Positions 43,881-55,683 of a DNA stretch of 64,000 nt are shown here, one piece after another. Position numbers and translations under genes: made by a program. The DNA lies in assembly GCA_949987565.1 (NCBI GenBank), contig OX465114.1, positions 5,856,832-5,920,831 of the forward strand, written 5' to 3'. This DNA is from Luidia sarsii. Lineage: Eukaryota > Echinodermata > Asteroidea > Paxillosida > Luidiidae. Under the pieces are notes generated by a model, which did not search any database, was not told the origin of the DNA, and saw only the letters and a program-made list of their open reading frames with translations. Numbering within the stretch: the first letter of the stretch is position 1; every line of letters starts with the position of its first letter.

Positions 43881-45085
43881 GATATAATCTTATCTATCAA
43901 TAAACTTGTGTAGGAAGTCTTAATGCAGAATAATTGGTAAAAAATACGAACAAATTAATAGTTTGTGACTACAATAAACTTGTGAAATTTCTGTCACGTG
44001 GAGGATAAATAAGATTTATTGATTATAAAGGAATATTATAGTAGGTGTTTTACCCTATATGTTGTCGTAGTTGGAACGTAATTCTATTTAGCAGGATGAT
44101 TGTGTTTTCAAAATGTAAGTTTGTTTGTTTGGATAATTAAAGAGCAATTGAAATAGTTCGCTATATAAGGCACGCGAATTACTTATGAGTATCTTGGTTG
44201 TGGATGTATTTACATGTTTCATATGTTATCACCAACCACTCAAAATATTTTGATTCATATGGGGATTGGGGAAAACGCTTACCAAATTTTTTACCACGAT
44301 GACATTCGTCAGAATGAGATTCAATAAGGTTTGCATTCACTGAAATGCTTTCGGGTCTAACTCTAAGTGCTTGTGTTTATTGGCCAATCTTAAGCCAAGA
44401 AAAACAGAACGAGACCCAGGAAACAAACAGGGGACATATTGTCGTTCACTATAAGAAAATCTGTCCTTTCGCAAAACGGGGTTCTTTCCTAGGCACGACA
44501 TGGTCCTCTATCTGGCCAACTGTTACGTGCGAATAATTTTCTTGTCACAAAGCTGTACATGTACTTACCCAGGTAAGTGTTTACCCGGGTAGTTATCTGC
44601 ACCTGGGTGAAAAGTAACCCGGAGAATCCCCGCAATTCAGCTTACCCGCTTGCTGCGTACCCGGGTAAAGTTGTGACAGCATTCACACTATCGAAGCGCG
44701 CACGCGGAGAATGTGCATTGCTTGACATCTGCCCTCCCACAATCCCAGTTTTTTGTTCGTTTGGATGAAGTTTTATCAGTATCAGTTTTACTGGTCGTCT
44801 GCGACATTGTCCTGAGTGTCGATCGCAAAATGCTGGAATAAAATTTCACGCGGATGCGTGGTTGTTGCGGTCAAGATTGGAGCCCTGTAATTCGTGTTAC
44901 AAACAAAACAATACGAGTTATCGGCTTTGTATAATAAGTGGGCGGAAACCTGCTTCAACAGGCAATACGTCATTGCAGTCCAATCTGCGCAGTGAGAAAT
45001 GACGTCATGCCATAACGGTTTACTTCCTCATCTTCGCTGAGCGCGCTGACAGCTCAACGAAGTTAAGCGGGTCGAGCATTCACAT
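43881..45085. other. Intergenic; ACCCGGGT cluster, otherwise nothing recognised
   Basis: No exon signal. Palindromic TTACCCAGGTAA (44,565-44,576), TTTACCCGGGTAG (44,580-44,592) and TACCCGGGTAAAG near 44,658 cluster within about 110 bp. A TGACGTCA motif lies at about 45,000. Confidence 0.5.
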
Positions 45086-48000
45086 TCCAACTACAAACCC
45101 AGGTTTATGGATTAAGCATATTAAAAATATAAGAATGAGCAACAAAAAACCTACACAAAAAATGAGAATACGGCAGAGAAAACAAATAAATAGAACCCGA
45201 CCTTCATCTTCCGGTTGTACAGTACAGTATTGCGAATACGGCCCGACTGTGGTACGCGACGTGAGCATTACTACTTGTATCGCGCCGAAGTTGGTGTGGT
45301 TCGCATTCGAGCACGAAAAACGCCTTGTACTATACTTTACATGTTGATACCGTACATGTAAACAAAATAATACAAAATAAAACCACTAACGTGAAAACGT
45401 GCAAAATCACGTACTTTACACATTGTATTTTTATATTTTATTCCTATAAGACAATTCTAATTGCTTAAACTGCTTCAATCGGCGCGATACAAAATATTGT
45501 AACAAAAACGTTCGACGCTCCACGCTTTACCTCCTATTCGAGGAGCCCGGAAGTCAGGAATCTCGCGGTAACACGTATATTCTCGAGGCCAACTTACACG
45601 GTCTATAGTCGTTGGGACTTTTTGATAAGGATATAAGTAGATGGTACACACCTGCAAATCAGTTTCAATATTTTCCCAGAGTATTTTGAGGCCAAACAGG
45701 TCTGACTGGATAGTTCATGACGTCAGAGCAAACCAGAGTCGCTGACCTGTGCCAAACCTGTACCCACAACTGTGCGGAGTGGGGCTCTATGGAGGCTACT
45801 CAACAGATTGTAGAAATGGGGCTCAAAGTTTTCAAGTTTTATCGAAATCATGAGGCTGGTGGCTTGAAATGCTTCTCTATTAATTTTGACTGCGGATGTG
45901 ACCTGAAAATGAGCAGCAATTCAATTTGGGAAAAGTCACGTTTTGGGATGTTTTTTGGAGGCCTAATTAGCAAAACATCCTCTCGGATAGAGCAACAAAG
46001 AATTGAAGGAATCTAAGACATTAGGTTTCAAGCAACGATATCAAGTTCCGTCATCGAATACGGGGACTCCCGTATACGAAGTGATTTACCTTGAATTCAC
46101 ATGTTTTTCGAAATATGGCCTATGGAAATAGTGCGCAGCACCCTTCATTCGCGCACAACAAAATCCTTAAGCCCGCCACCAACGGCCATGACCCTTTTAA
46201 TGATCATTACCACAATAGTATCGTGTTAGATGACTGAAGTCGTTACGTAAGTCAAGTGGCCTTGTGCGAAAGAGCTCGGCTAGCAATGTGCAGGTTGGTG
46301 GTTCGACTCACGGTGGATGTTTTCGTTTATTTTTTTCTCGGCGTGATCCGATAGTATAAGGGGTTTAAAATCCTCCTGCAATCACCAACGTCGCATGTGG
46401 CGCATCTAGATGGGTCGCTGTGACGCTGGTACTGACCTCGTAATCCAGGTTCGCGTCTTCGTACAGGGACACAAGCATTTGGTCGACTCGGCGGCCAAGG
46501 TCTAGGGGCCGCTGTGTTTCCTCCCTCACATGGCGCGTGGGTCTACGGGCCTATATGGATGAGGGCAGGGAAGGACGTGCGGTGGACCGGTACCGAGGCC
46601 TTAAGAGCTCTAATAGACCCGTGCACACGGGACGACCCTGGAGGTCCCGGGTGGTCTGAAAGCTTGGTCTGACACCGCATAACTTCTTGCTTTTTTATCA
46701 TTAAATTTTTCATCTTAAAAAGTTTGTCTTTTCCTTTTACTTGATTTCATTTTCCTCATCAACAAAATATTGATTTTTTTGGATCAAAGATTTTCCTTAA
46801 TTAATTAAAACTTTGACTGGACCGGGACATGAACCCATCTTAGATAGTGGCCTTCGCCTCCTTCAAAGTGTTCTTTTCCAATTTTAAAATTTGTTCAAAC
46901 GTTCCCAGTCAGTTTAACATTTAATTCCTTTGTTTGATTGACTGAAATAATTACTTGAGATAGGCCTATCTTAAAATGAATAGAAGTGACTATCGCGTAA
47001 GTAATGTTAAAACTGGGTTAAACAGCTCTCCGTAGTCGTGTGGTCTGCCAGGTTGTCTTGGAAAAGTTGTAATCTCTCGATGGCTTGTAAATGTATTACA
47101 TTAGTCTATTATTTCAGTTAGCTTGCACAGCTCTATTATTTTACACTAAAACCTTTTTTTTCGGTTCGTGTGTATTTTTTCATTAGATTCTTATTATTTC
47201 ATGTAGGCCTAATACCATTTGGAAATTAATAATACAAAGAAGAAACGAATAAGGGAACGTATAGGTGCTACAACTTGAAGAGCAACGAATATAAGACAAA
47301 GTGCATTCGACCGTATTCCTGACCAATGGCCCAAAAGCGAACTCATTCACTATTTATGTTTATATTTATTTCATTTTTCGAGATACATGTACAGCATTCA
47401 CATCACAGCACACTCAAGTAAGAATACAGTGGAAAACAAAACTAACTCAATAATAAAAACCCAAGCAAACAAACAAATAAACAAACAACAAACGAGGAAC
47501 ATCGCATCAAACTACGTCAACAAAAAATCAAGTGGAAATCAAGTTGAATCATTTCGTTTACGGGAGTCTCGCATTTTCGGTGGAAATTGTTCCCTGAAAC
47601 TTTACAAGTATAGAGAGTTGATAAAAAGGGAAACGTATTTGTTCCTTAATGAATCATGTATCAAAACGAAATATTCTGGAGTATTTATTTTTGTATTGAG
47701 GGCGCTATTCCGGGCTAACGGTCAAGCTTCCGCCAACTTGTTGGGGTGTCATCCGTCGCACACAAAATAATGTAGTCCGCGTTAGTGGTGGGACAATGGG
47801 TCGGACTGTAAAGTCTTTTCATTTTGCTTACGTAATATTATTAGAAATTTGTAGTTACGGACTGTTCCATGGGAAATGAACCGAAAGGAATTGGCGAATG
47901 CGAGTCATTGATCTTTTTCATTTCACATATAAACGTGGGGCGGATTAACTCGAAAACAAAAGGTAGGGTAACGGTTGCTGGATTTCTCGGAAAGATGTAT

Positions 48001-49540
48001 GCCGAGGCGATGGTAGGCCAGGCCTAATATCTGCAAGGATTTTTGGGGCGCATCCGTGTACTTCCACAGAAAAATAGGGCCACATTTCAAGTCCCACATG
48101 CCCCAACTTACACGCAAAATCGAATATTGCCATCCCAGGTTGTCTTAAGCTTGACTTATTCTACAACATATCAGTTATTTAGACTCCGAAGGCCCCTGAT
48201 TCAAAAAAGAGCTGTGGGTCCATACTTTATGATAATCAGCGACACGGGCGGAGCCATCTTGATATGAATTAGTGCGATGAAACTATGCTGCTCTATGAAC
48301 AATGAAAAAGGGGAATCAAGTACATGTATCTAGGCCGGGCGGTAAAGAATTTGCAACTTGTCAATTTCCGGACATTACAAATTATTTTGAGAAATAACAT
48401 CCGCATCAAGAAATTTTTAACAGTTTCAGACATTCCGTGAAATTTGAGACCTCAAAAATCTGCCGTTTTCGAGAAAAGAGAAAAATTCTGGATTTGTCTA
48501 AGTTCGCTCCGTTGAGTTCCTTTCGGCAAACACCGCCCTCTATAAAAATGTCTGGAAAGGGATAGCTTTTAATTTCGTTGCCACAAATGACTTAGTGTGC
48601 TGCATAGGATGCAGAACACTAAGTCAACTCCTTCGAGCAATGCTGCAGAAATCGTGACGTTGCGTGAGCGGCTACTTTTTATCATGTTCAGCCTGAAATC
48701 TCACCAGTTTGAATAATAGTTATGGAAGGCTCCGAAAATTTACATTAACATTCGGCGTGTCAAATATAAATTTTGGGAAAATATAACTGCTTGTTATTGG
48801 CAAAGGGGCGAACGAATTAAAAAAAAGAAAAAAGATATCATATAGATAATTTTATAACTTCATATATTTTCCACGTTTGTATATCATTATAATTTCGTAT
48901 ATAATTATAAAAATAATTCGTATTAGAATAAAAATGATGAAAACTTTGTAGGACAAAACGTTATGCGGTGTCAGACCAAGCTTTCAGACCTCCCAGGGCC
49001 TCCACGATCGCCCCGTGTGCACGGGTCTATATAGAGCTCTTAAGGCCTCGGTACCGGTCCACCGCACTTCCTTCCCTGCTCTCATCCATATAGGCCGTAG
49101 ACCCAAGCGCCATGTGAGGGAGGAAACACAGCGGCCCCTAGGCCTTGGCCGCCGAGTCGACCAAATGCTTGTGTCCCTGTACGAAGACGCGAACCTGGAT
49201 TACGAGGTCAGTCCCAGCAACACAGCGACCCATCCGGATGCGCCACATGCGACGTTGGTGGTTGCGGGAGTTTTTTTAAACACCTTATACTGCCAGCGGG
49301 CTCTTTCCGAGTAAAAAAATATAAGCTGAAAAGTTGCCCCCGGGAATCGAACCATGTACCACGGACCTACACGTTGCTAGCCGAGCGTTTTCACAGACTG
49401 CCACTTGCATTGCTTATTTTCCTCTCGTCTTACGCTTCGATGTAATATGCAATACGGATTTGAAGGAATATGTCGTTGACGGTTGGCTTGTGGATTTAAT
49501 TGTGATCGAGTAAAGAGGGTAAAGCACTGAACCCACTTGC
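45086..49540 (+). repeat. Diverged LINE-free relative of the array unit (right of gene island)
   Basis: Same orientation and order as 20,369-24,287: D module (45,086-45,650), a ~166-bp stretch missing from the left copy (about 45,654-45,819), C module (about 45,890-47,420; arm R 46253-46683) and a complete A monomer (to about 49,540; hairpin 48589-48625, arm L 48960-49407). It carries no LINE remnant, so it may represent the ancestral arrangement. Confidence 0.85.
45717..46016 (+). other. Unrecognised 99-codon open frame in the D/C junction
   Basis: The first 35 codons lie in the ~166-bp segment absent from the left copy and read with a Cys cluster (DLCQTCTHNCAEW) and MEATQQIVEMGLKVF. The rest runs into repeat sequence. 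It could be a fragment of a captured exon or chance; no family was recognised. Confidence 0.25.
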
Positions 49541-49557
49541 ATAAACCGTATTTTCAA

Positions 49558-50898
49558 AAACAAACAAACACACAACAAACGAGGAACATCCCACCAAACT
49601 ACGTCAACACAAAATCAAGTGGAAATTAAGTTGAATCATTTCGTTTACGGGAGTCTCGCATTTTCGGGGAAATTGTTCCATGAAACTTTACAAGTATAGA
49701 GAGTTGATACAAAGGGAAACGTATTAAGTTCCTTTATGAAATGGATCATGTATCAAAACGAAATATTCTGTAGTATTTTTTTGCGAAGTGAGGGCGCTAT
49801 TCCGGGCTAACGGTCAAGCTTCCGCCAACTTGTTGGGGGTGTCATCCATCGCACACAAAATAATATAGTCCGTGTTAGTGGTGGGATGATTGGTCGTACA
49901 GTAAATTCTTTTAATTTTGATTCCGTAAGATTATTAGAAATTTGTAGTTACGGACTGTTCCTGGTAAATAAAACCGAAAGGGATTGGCGAATGAGAGTCA
50001 TTGATCTTTTTTATTTTTAGGTCTACGGGCCTATATGGATGAGGGCAGGGAAGGACGTGCGGTGGACCGGTACCGAGGCCTTAAGAGCTCTAATAGATCC
50101 GTGCACACGGGACAACCCTGGAGGTCCCGGGGATCTGAAAGCTTGGTCTGACACCGCATAACTTCTTGCTTTTTTATCATTAAATTTTTCATCTTAAAAA
50201 GATTGTCTTTTCCTTTTATTTGATTTCATTTTCCTCATCAAAAAGATATTGATTTTTTTTGGATCAAAGATTTTCCTTAATTAATTAAAACTTTGACTGG
50301 ACCGGGACATGAACCCATCTTAGATAGTGGCCTTCGTCTCCTTCAAAGTGTTCTTTTCCAATTTTAAAATTTGTTCAAACGTTCCCAGTCAGTTTAACAT
50401 TTAATTCCTTTGTTTGATTGACTGAAATAATTACTTGAGATAGGTCTATCTTAAAATGAATAGAAGTAACTATCGCGTAAGTAATGTTAAAACTGGGTTA
50501 AACAGCTCTCCGTAATCGTGTGGTCTGCCAGGTTGTCTTGGAAAAGTTGTAATCTCTGGATGGCTTGTAAATGTATTACATTAGTCTATTATTTCAGTTA
50601 GCTTGCACAGCTCTATTATTTTACACTAAAACCTTTTTTTCGGTTCGTGTGTATTTTTTTCATAAGATTCTTATTATTTCATGTAGGCCTAATACCATTT
50701 GGAAATTAATAATACAAAGAAGAAACAAATAAGGGAACGTATAGGTGCTACAACTTGAAGAGCAACGAATACAAGACAAAGTGCATTCGACCGTATTCCC
50801 GACCAATGGCCCAAAAGCGAACTAATTCACTCTTTATATTTATATTTATTTCATTTTTCGGGATACATGTACAGCATTCACATCACAGCACACTCAAG
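49558..50898 (+). repeat. Recombinant junction: truncated A monomer joined to the middle of arm R
   Basis: The A monomer starting at the CAAA tract runs to about 50,020 (TTTTATTTTTAGG) and then switches directly to the inner part of arm R (GTCTACGGGCCTATATGG, equivalent to 3977 of unit L1). The C module then continues to the unit end at 50,898. The LINE remnant, the first half of the C module and the tRNA-like end of arm R are absent. Confidence 0.85.
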
Positions 50899-53800
50899 TA
50901 AGAATAAAGTTGAAAACTGAATTAAATCAATGATAAAAACCAAGCAAACAAACAAATAAACAAACACCCCAACACAATAACAAACAACAACAAGCAACAT
51001 CCCTCCAAACTACGTCAACAAAAATCAACTGGAAATGAAGTTGAATCATTTCGTTTACGGGAGTCGCGCTTTTTTTGGTGGAAATTGTTCCCTGAAACTT
51101 CACAAGTATAGGGAGTTGATAAAAAGGGAAACGTATTCGTGGATCATGTATCAAAACGAAATAATCTGGATTTTTTTTGTAGTGAGGGCGCTATTCCGGG
51201 CTAACGGTCAAGCTTCCGCCAACTTGTTGGGGTGTCATCCGTCGCACACAGAATAATATAGTCCGCGTTAGTGGAGAAATAATGGGTCGTACTGTTAATT
51301 CTTTTCATTTTGATTTCGTAATATTATTAGAAAATTGTAGTTATACGGACTGTTCCTGGGGGAAATAAACCGAAAGGGATTGGCGAATGCGAGTCATTGA
51401 TCTTTTTCATTTCACAAATAAACGTGGGGCGGATTAATTCGAAAACAACGGTTAGGGTAACGGTGCTGGATTTTTGGGAAAGATGTATGCCGAGGCGATG
51501 GTAGGCAAAGTACGGCAACTCTAGTAGTCCAGGCCTAATATCTACAAGGATCTTTGTGACGCATCCGTGTACTTCTACAGAAACGTTTCAAGTCCGACAT
51601 GCCCCAAATTACAAGCAATCCCGGGTTGTCATAAGCTTCACTTATCCTACAATAATTATATCAGTTAATTAGACTCCGATGGCCCCTGTTTCAAAAAAGA
51701 GCCGTGGGTCCACACTTTATGATAATCAGCGGCGGAGCCATCTTGAAATGAATTAGTGCGATGAAACCATGCTGCTCTATGAACAATGAAAAAGCGGAAT
51801 CAAGTGCATGTATATCTAGGCCGGGCGGTTAAGAATTTCAACTTGTCCAATTTCCGGACATTACAATTTGAGAAATAACATCCGCATCGAGAAGTTTGTA
51901 ATAATTTCAGACACTCCGTGAAATTTCAGACCTCAAAAATCTGCCGTTTTAGAGAAAAGAGAAAAATTCTTGAATTTTCGAAGATCGCTCCGTTGAAACC
52001 CTTTTGGCAAACACCGCACTCTATAATTATGTCTGAAAAGGGGTAGCGTTTTATTTCGTTGCCACAAATGACTTAGTGTGCTGCATAGGATGCATAACAC
52101 TAAGTCAACTCCTTCGAGCAATGCTGCAGAAATCGTTACGTTGATCCGTGAGTGGCTACTTTTTATCATGTTCAGCCTGAAATCTCACCAGTTTGAATAA
52201 TAGTTACATGGAAGGCTCCGAAAATTTACATTAACATTCGGCGTGTCAAATATATATTTTGGGAAAATATAACTGCTTGTGATGGGCAAAGGAGCGAACA
52301 AATTAAAAAAAGAAAAAAAAAGATATCATAATAGATAATTTTATAACTTCATATATTTTCCATGTTTGTATATCATTATAATTTGGTATATAATTATAAA
52401 AATAATTCGTATTAGAATAAAAATGATGAAAATCTTTGAAGACAAAACGTTATACGGTGTCAGACCAAGCTTTCAGACCTCCCAGGGCCTCCACGATCGC
52501 CCGGTTTGCACGGGTCTATATAGAGCTCTTAAGGCCTCGGTACCGGTCCACCGCACTTCCTTCCCTGCCTTCATCCATATAGGCCCGTAGACCCACGCGC
52601 CATGTGAGGGAGGAAACACAGCGGCCCCAAGACCTTGGCCGCCGGGTCGACCAAAAGCACGTGTCCCTGTACCAAGACGCAAACCTGGATTACGAGGACA
52701 GTCCCAGCATCACACCGACTCATCGGGATACGCCACATGCAATGTTGGTGGTTGTGGGAGTCTTTTAAACACCTTATAATGTAGCCGGGCTCTTTCCGAG
52801 TAAAAGAATATGAGCTGAAAAGTTGCCCCCGGGAATTGAACCATGAACCACGGACCTACACGTTGCTAGCCGAGCGTTATTTTCCTCTCGTCTTACGCTT
52901 CAATGTAATAGGCAATACGGATTTGAAGGAATATGTCGTTGGCGGTTGGCTTGTGGATTTCATTGTGATCGAGTAAAGAGGGTAAAGCACTGAACCCACT
53001 TGCATAGACCGTATTTTCAAAAACAAACAAACAAACAACATCGCACCAAACTACGTCAAGAAAAAATCAAGTGGAAATCAAGTTGAATCATTTGGTTGAC
53101 GGGAGTCTGGCATTTTCGGTGGAAATTGTTGCCTAAAAACTTTACAAGTATTGCGAGTTGATAAAAAGGGAAACGTATTTGTTCCTAAATGGATTATGTA
53201 TCAAAACGAAATAATCTGGAGTATTTTTTTTTATTGAGGGCGCTATTCTGGGCTAACGGTCAAGCTTCCGCCAACTTGTTGGGGTGTCATCCGTCGCACA
53301 CAGAATAATATAGTCCGCGTTAGTGGTGGGATCATGGGTCGTACTGTAAAGTCTTTTAATTTTGAATTCGTAATATTATTAGAAATTTGTAGTTATGGAC
53401 TGTTTTTGGGGAAAAAACACGAAAAGGATTGGCGAATGAGACATATTGATCTATTTTATTTTACAAATAAACGTTGGGCGGATTAATTCGAAAAGAACGG
53501 TTAGGTAACGGTGCTGGATTGCTGGATTTAACGGTGGCAGTCTCTAGAGCACTTCTTACAGATGTAGGAGGTTGGTGCTCAATCAGATGCTGAGGCAGAT
53601 GCTGCCATTGCCTTCCTTCTTAGCTCTCTTGTCAGCAAGTTGAACATTCCATGAAGTTTCTGTCCTATAGTGACTTATTATGTTTCTCTCGACACTTCTC
53701 CTGTAGCTGGCGTAGTGAGAAGATCATGTCCACTGTAGAGCGACCTGCCCTGAAGCCGCATTGCGACTCGGGGTACACACGGGTAGCGAGACTCTGAAGG

Positions 53801-55683
53801 CGTGTCAAGAATACGCGGGCAAATACTTTCCCTACAATACTGAGGAGGGATATGCCTCGGTAGTTGTCACATTCGCTACGGTCTTCTTTGTTCTTGCAGA
53901 TGGTGACAATGTTGGCATCACGCATGTCTCTGGGGACATGACCATTCTCCCTACATAGGCATTGGAGCTCGTGGAGGAGCACCAGTAGTGCTGGCTTTCC
54001 GCACTTCAGGACTTCTGGCGGGATGCTAGCTTTTCCAGGAGCTTTCCCACAGGAGAGACCGTTGATGGCTTATTGAGCTCAGTCGTCGTTGGCAGTTCAT
54101 CTAGCTCCTCCATGACTAGCAGACTGGGTAAGGCATACATGGCGGATGTGACCCCAAAACGAGCGCAATTCAATTTGGGAAATGTCACGTTTTGGGATGT
54201 TTTTGGAGGCCTAATTAGCAAATAATTCTCTCGGCTAGAGGAACAAAGAATTAAAGGAATCTAAGACATTAGGTTTCAAGGAACAATAACAAATTCCATC
54301 ACCGAAACAAAGACTCTCGTATACGAAGTGATTTACCTTGAATTCACATGTTTTTTGCAATAATTTTTATGGCCTATGGAAAAAGTTCGCAGCACCCTTC
54401 GCGTCACTCGCTCATCAGTTCATAACAAAATCCTAAAGCCCGCCACCAACGGCCATGCCCTTTTCAATCATTATTACCACAATAGTATCGTGTTAGATGA
54501 CTGTTGTTGTTACGTATGTCAAGTGGCCTTGTGCGAAAGAGCTCGGCTATCAATGTGCAGGTTGGTGGTTCGACTCGCGGTGGGAATTTTCGTTTATTTT
54601 TTTCTCGGCGTGATCCGATAGTATAAGGGGTTTAAAATCCTCCTGCAATCACCAACGTCACATGTGGCGCATCCCGATGGGTCGCTGTGTTGCTGGGACT
54701 GACCTCGTAATCTAGGTTCACGTCTTCGTACAGGGACACAAGCATTTGGTCGACTCGGCGGCCAAGGTCTAGGGGCCGCTGTGTTTCCTCCCTCACATGG
54801 CGCAGGGTCTACGGGCCTATATGGATGAGGGCAGGGAAGGACGTGCGGTGGACCGGTACCGAGGCCTTAAGAGCTCTAATAGATCCGTGCACACGGGACA
54901 ACCCTGGAGGTCCCGGGGATCTGAAAGCTTGGTCTGACACCGCATAACTTCTTGCTTTTTTATCATTACATTTTTCATCTTAAAAAGATTGTCTTTTCCT
55001 TTTATTTGATTTCATTTTCCTCATCAAAAAGATATTGATTTTTTTGGATCAAAGATTTTCCTTAATTAATTAAAACTTTGACTGGACCGGGACATGAACC
55101 CATCTTAGATAGTGGCCTTCGCCTCCTTCAAAGTGTTCTTTTCCAATTTTAAAATTTGTTCAAACGTTCCCAGTCAGTTTAACATTTAATTCCTTTGTTT
55201 GATTGACTGAAATAATTACTTGAGATAGGTCTATCTTAAAATGAATAGAAGTAACTATCGCGTAAGTAATGTTAAAACTGGGTTAAACAGCTCTCCGTAA
55301 TCGTGTGGTCTGCCAGGTTGTCTTGGAAAAGTTGTAATCTCTGGATGGCTTGTAAATGTATTACATTAGTCTATTATTTCAGTTAGCTTGCACAGCTCTA
55401 TTATTTTACACTAAAACCTTTTTTTCGGTTCGTGTGTATTTTTTTCATTAGATTCTTATTATTTCATGTAGGCCTAATACCATTTGGAAATTAATAATAC
55501 AAAGAAGAAACAAATAAGGAAGCGTATAGGTGCTACAACTTGAAGAGCAACGAATACAAGACAAAGTGCATTCGACCGTATTCATGACCAATGGCCCAAA
55601 AGCGAACTAATTCACTCTTTATATTTATATTTATTTCATTTTTCGGGATACATGTACAGCATTCACATCACAGCACACTCAAG
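50899..55683 (+). repeat. Composite macrosatellite unit R1 (4,785 bp)
   Basis: Same module order as the left units, with arms L 52449-52880 and R 54520-54948. Marks of the right array are a 26-bp deletion at the outer end of arm L (after GCCGAGCGTT, near 52,878), TGTCCTATAG in place of TGCCCTATAG at the LINE edge, and CCCCAAGACC in place of CCCCTAGACC in arm L. Confidence 0.92.
53665..54140 (-). pseudogene. LINE reverse transcriptase remnant, unit R1
   Basis: Same internally deleted LINE as in the left array, but the segment reads MIFSLRQLQEKCREKHNKSL, three bases longer than in the left array and closer to what the family normally shows. Confidence 0.85.
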
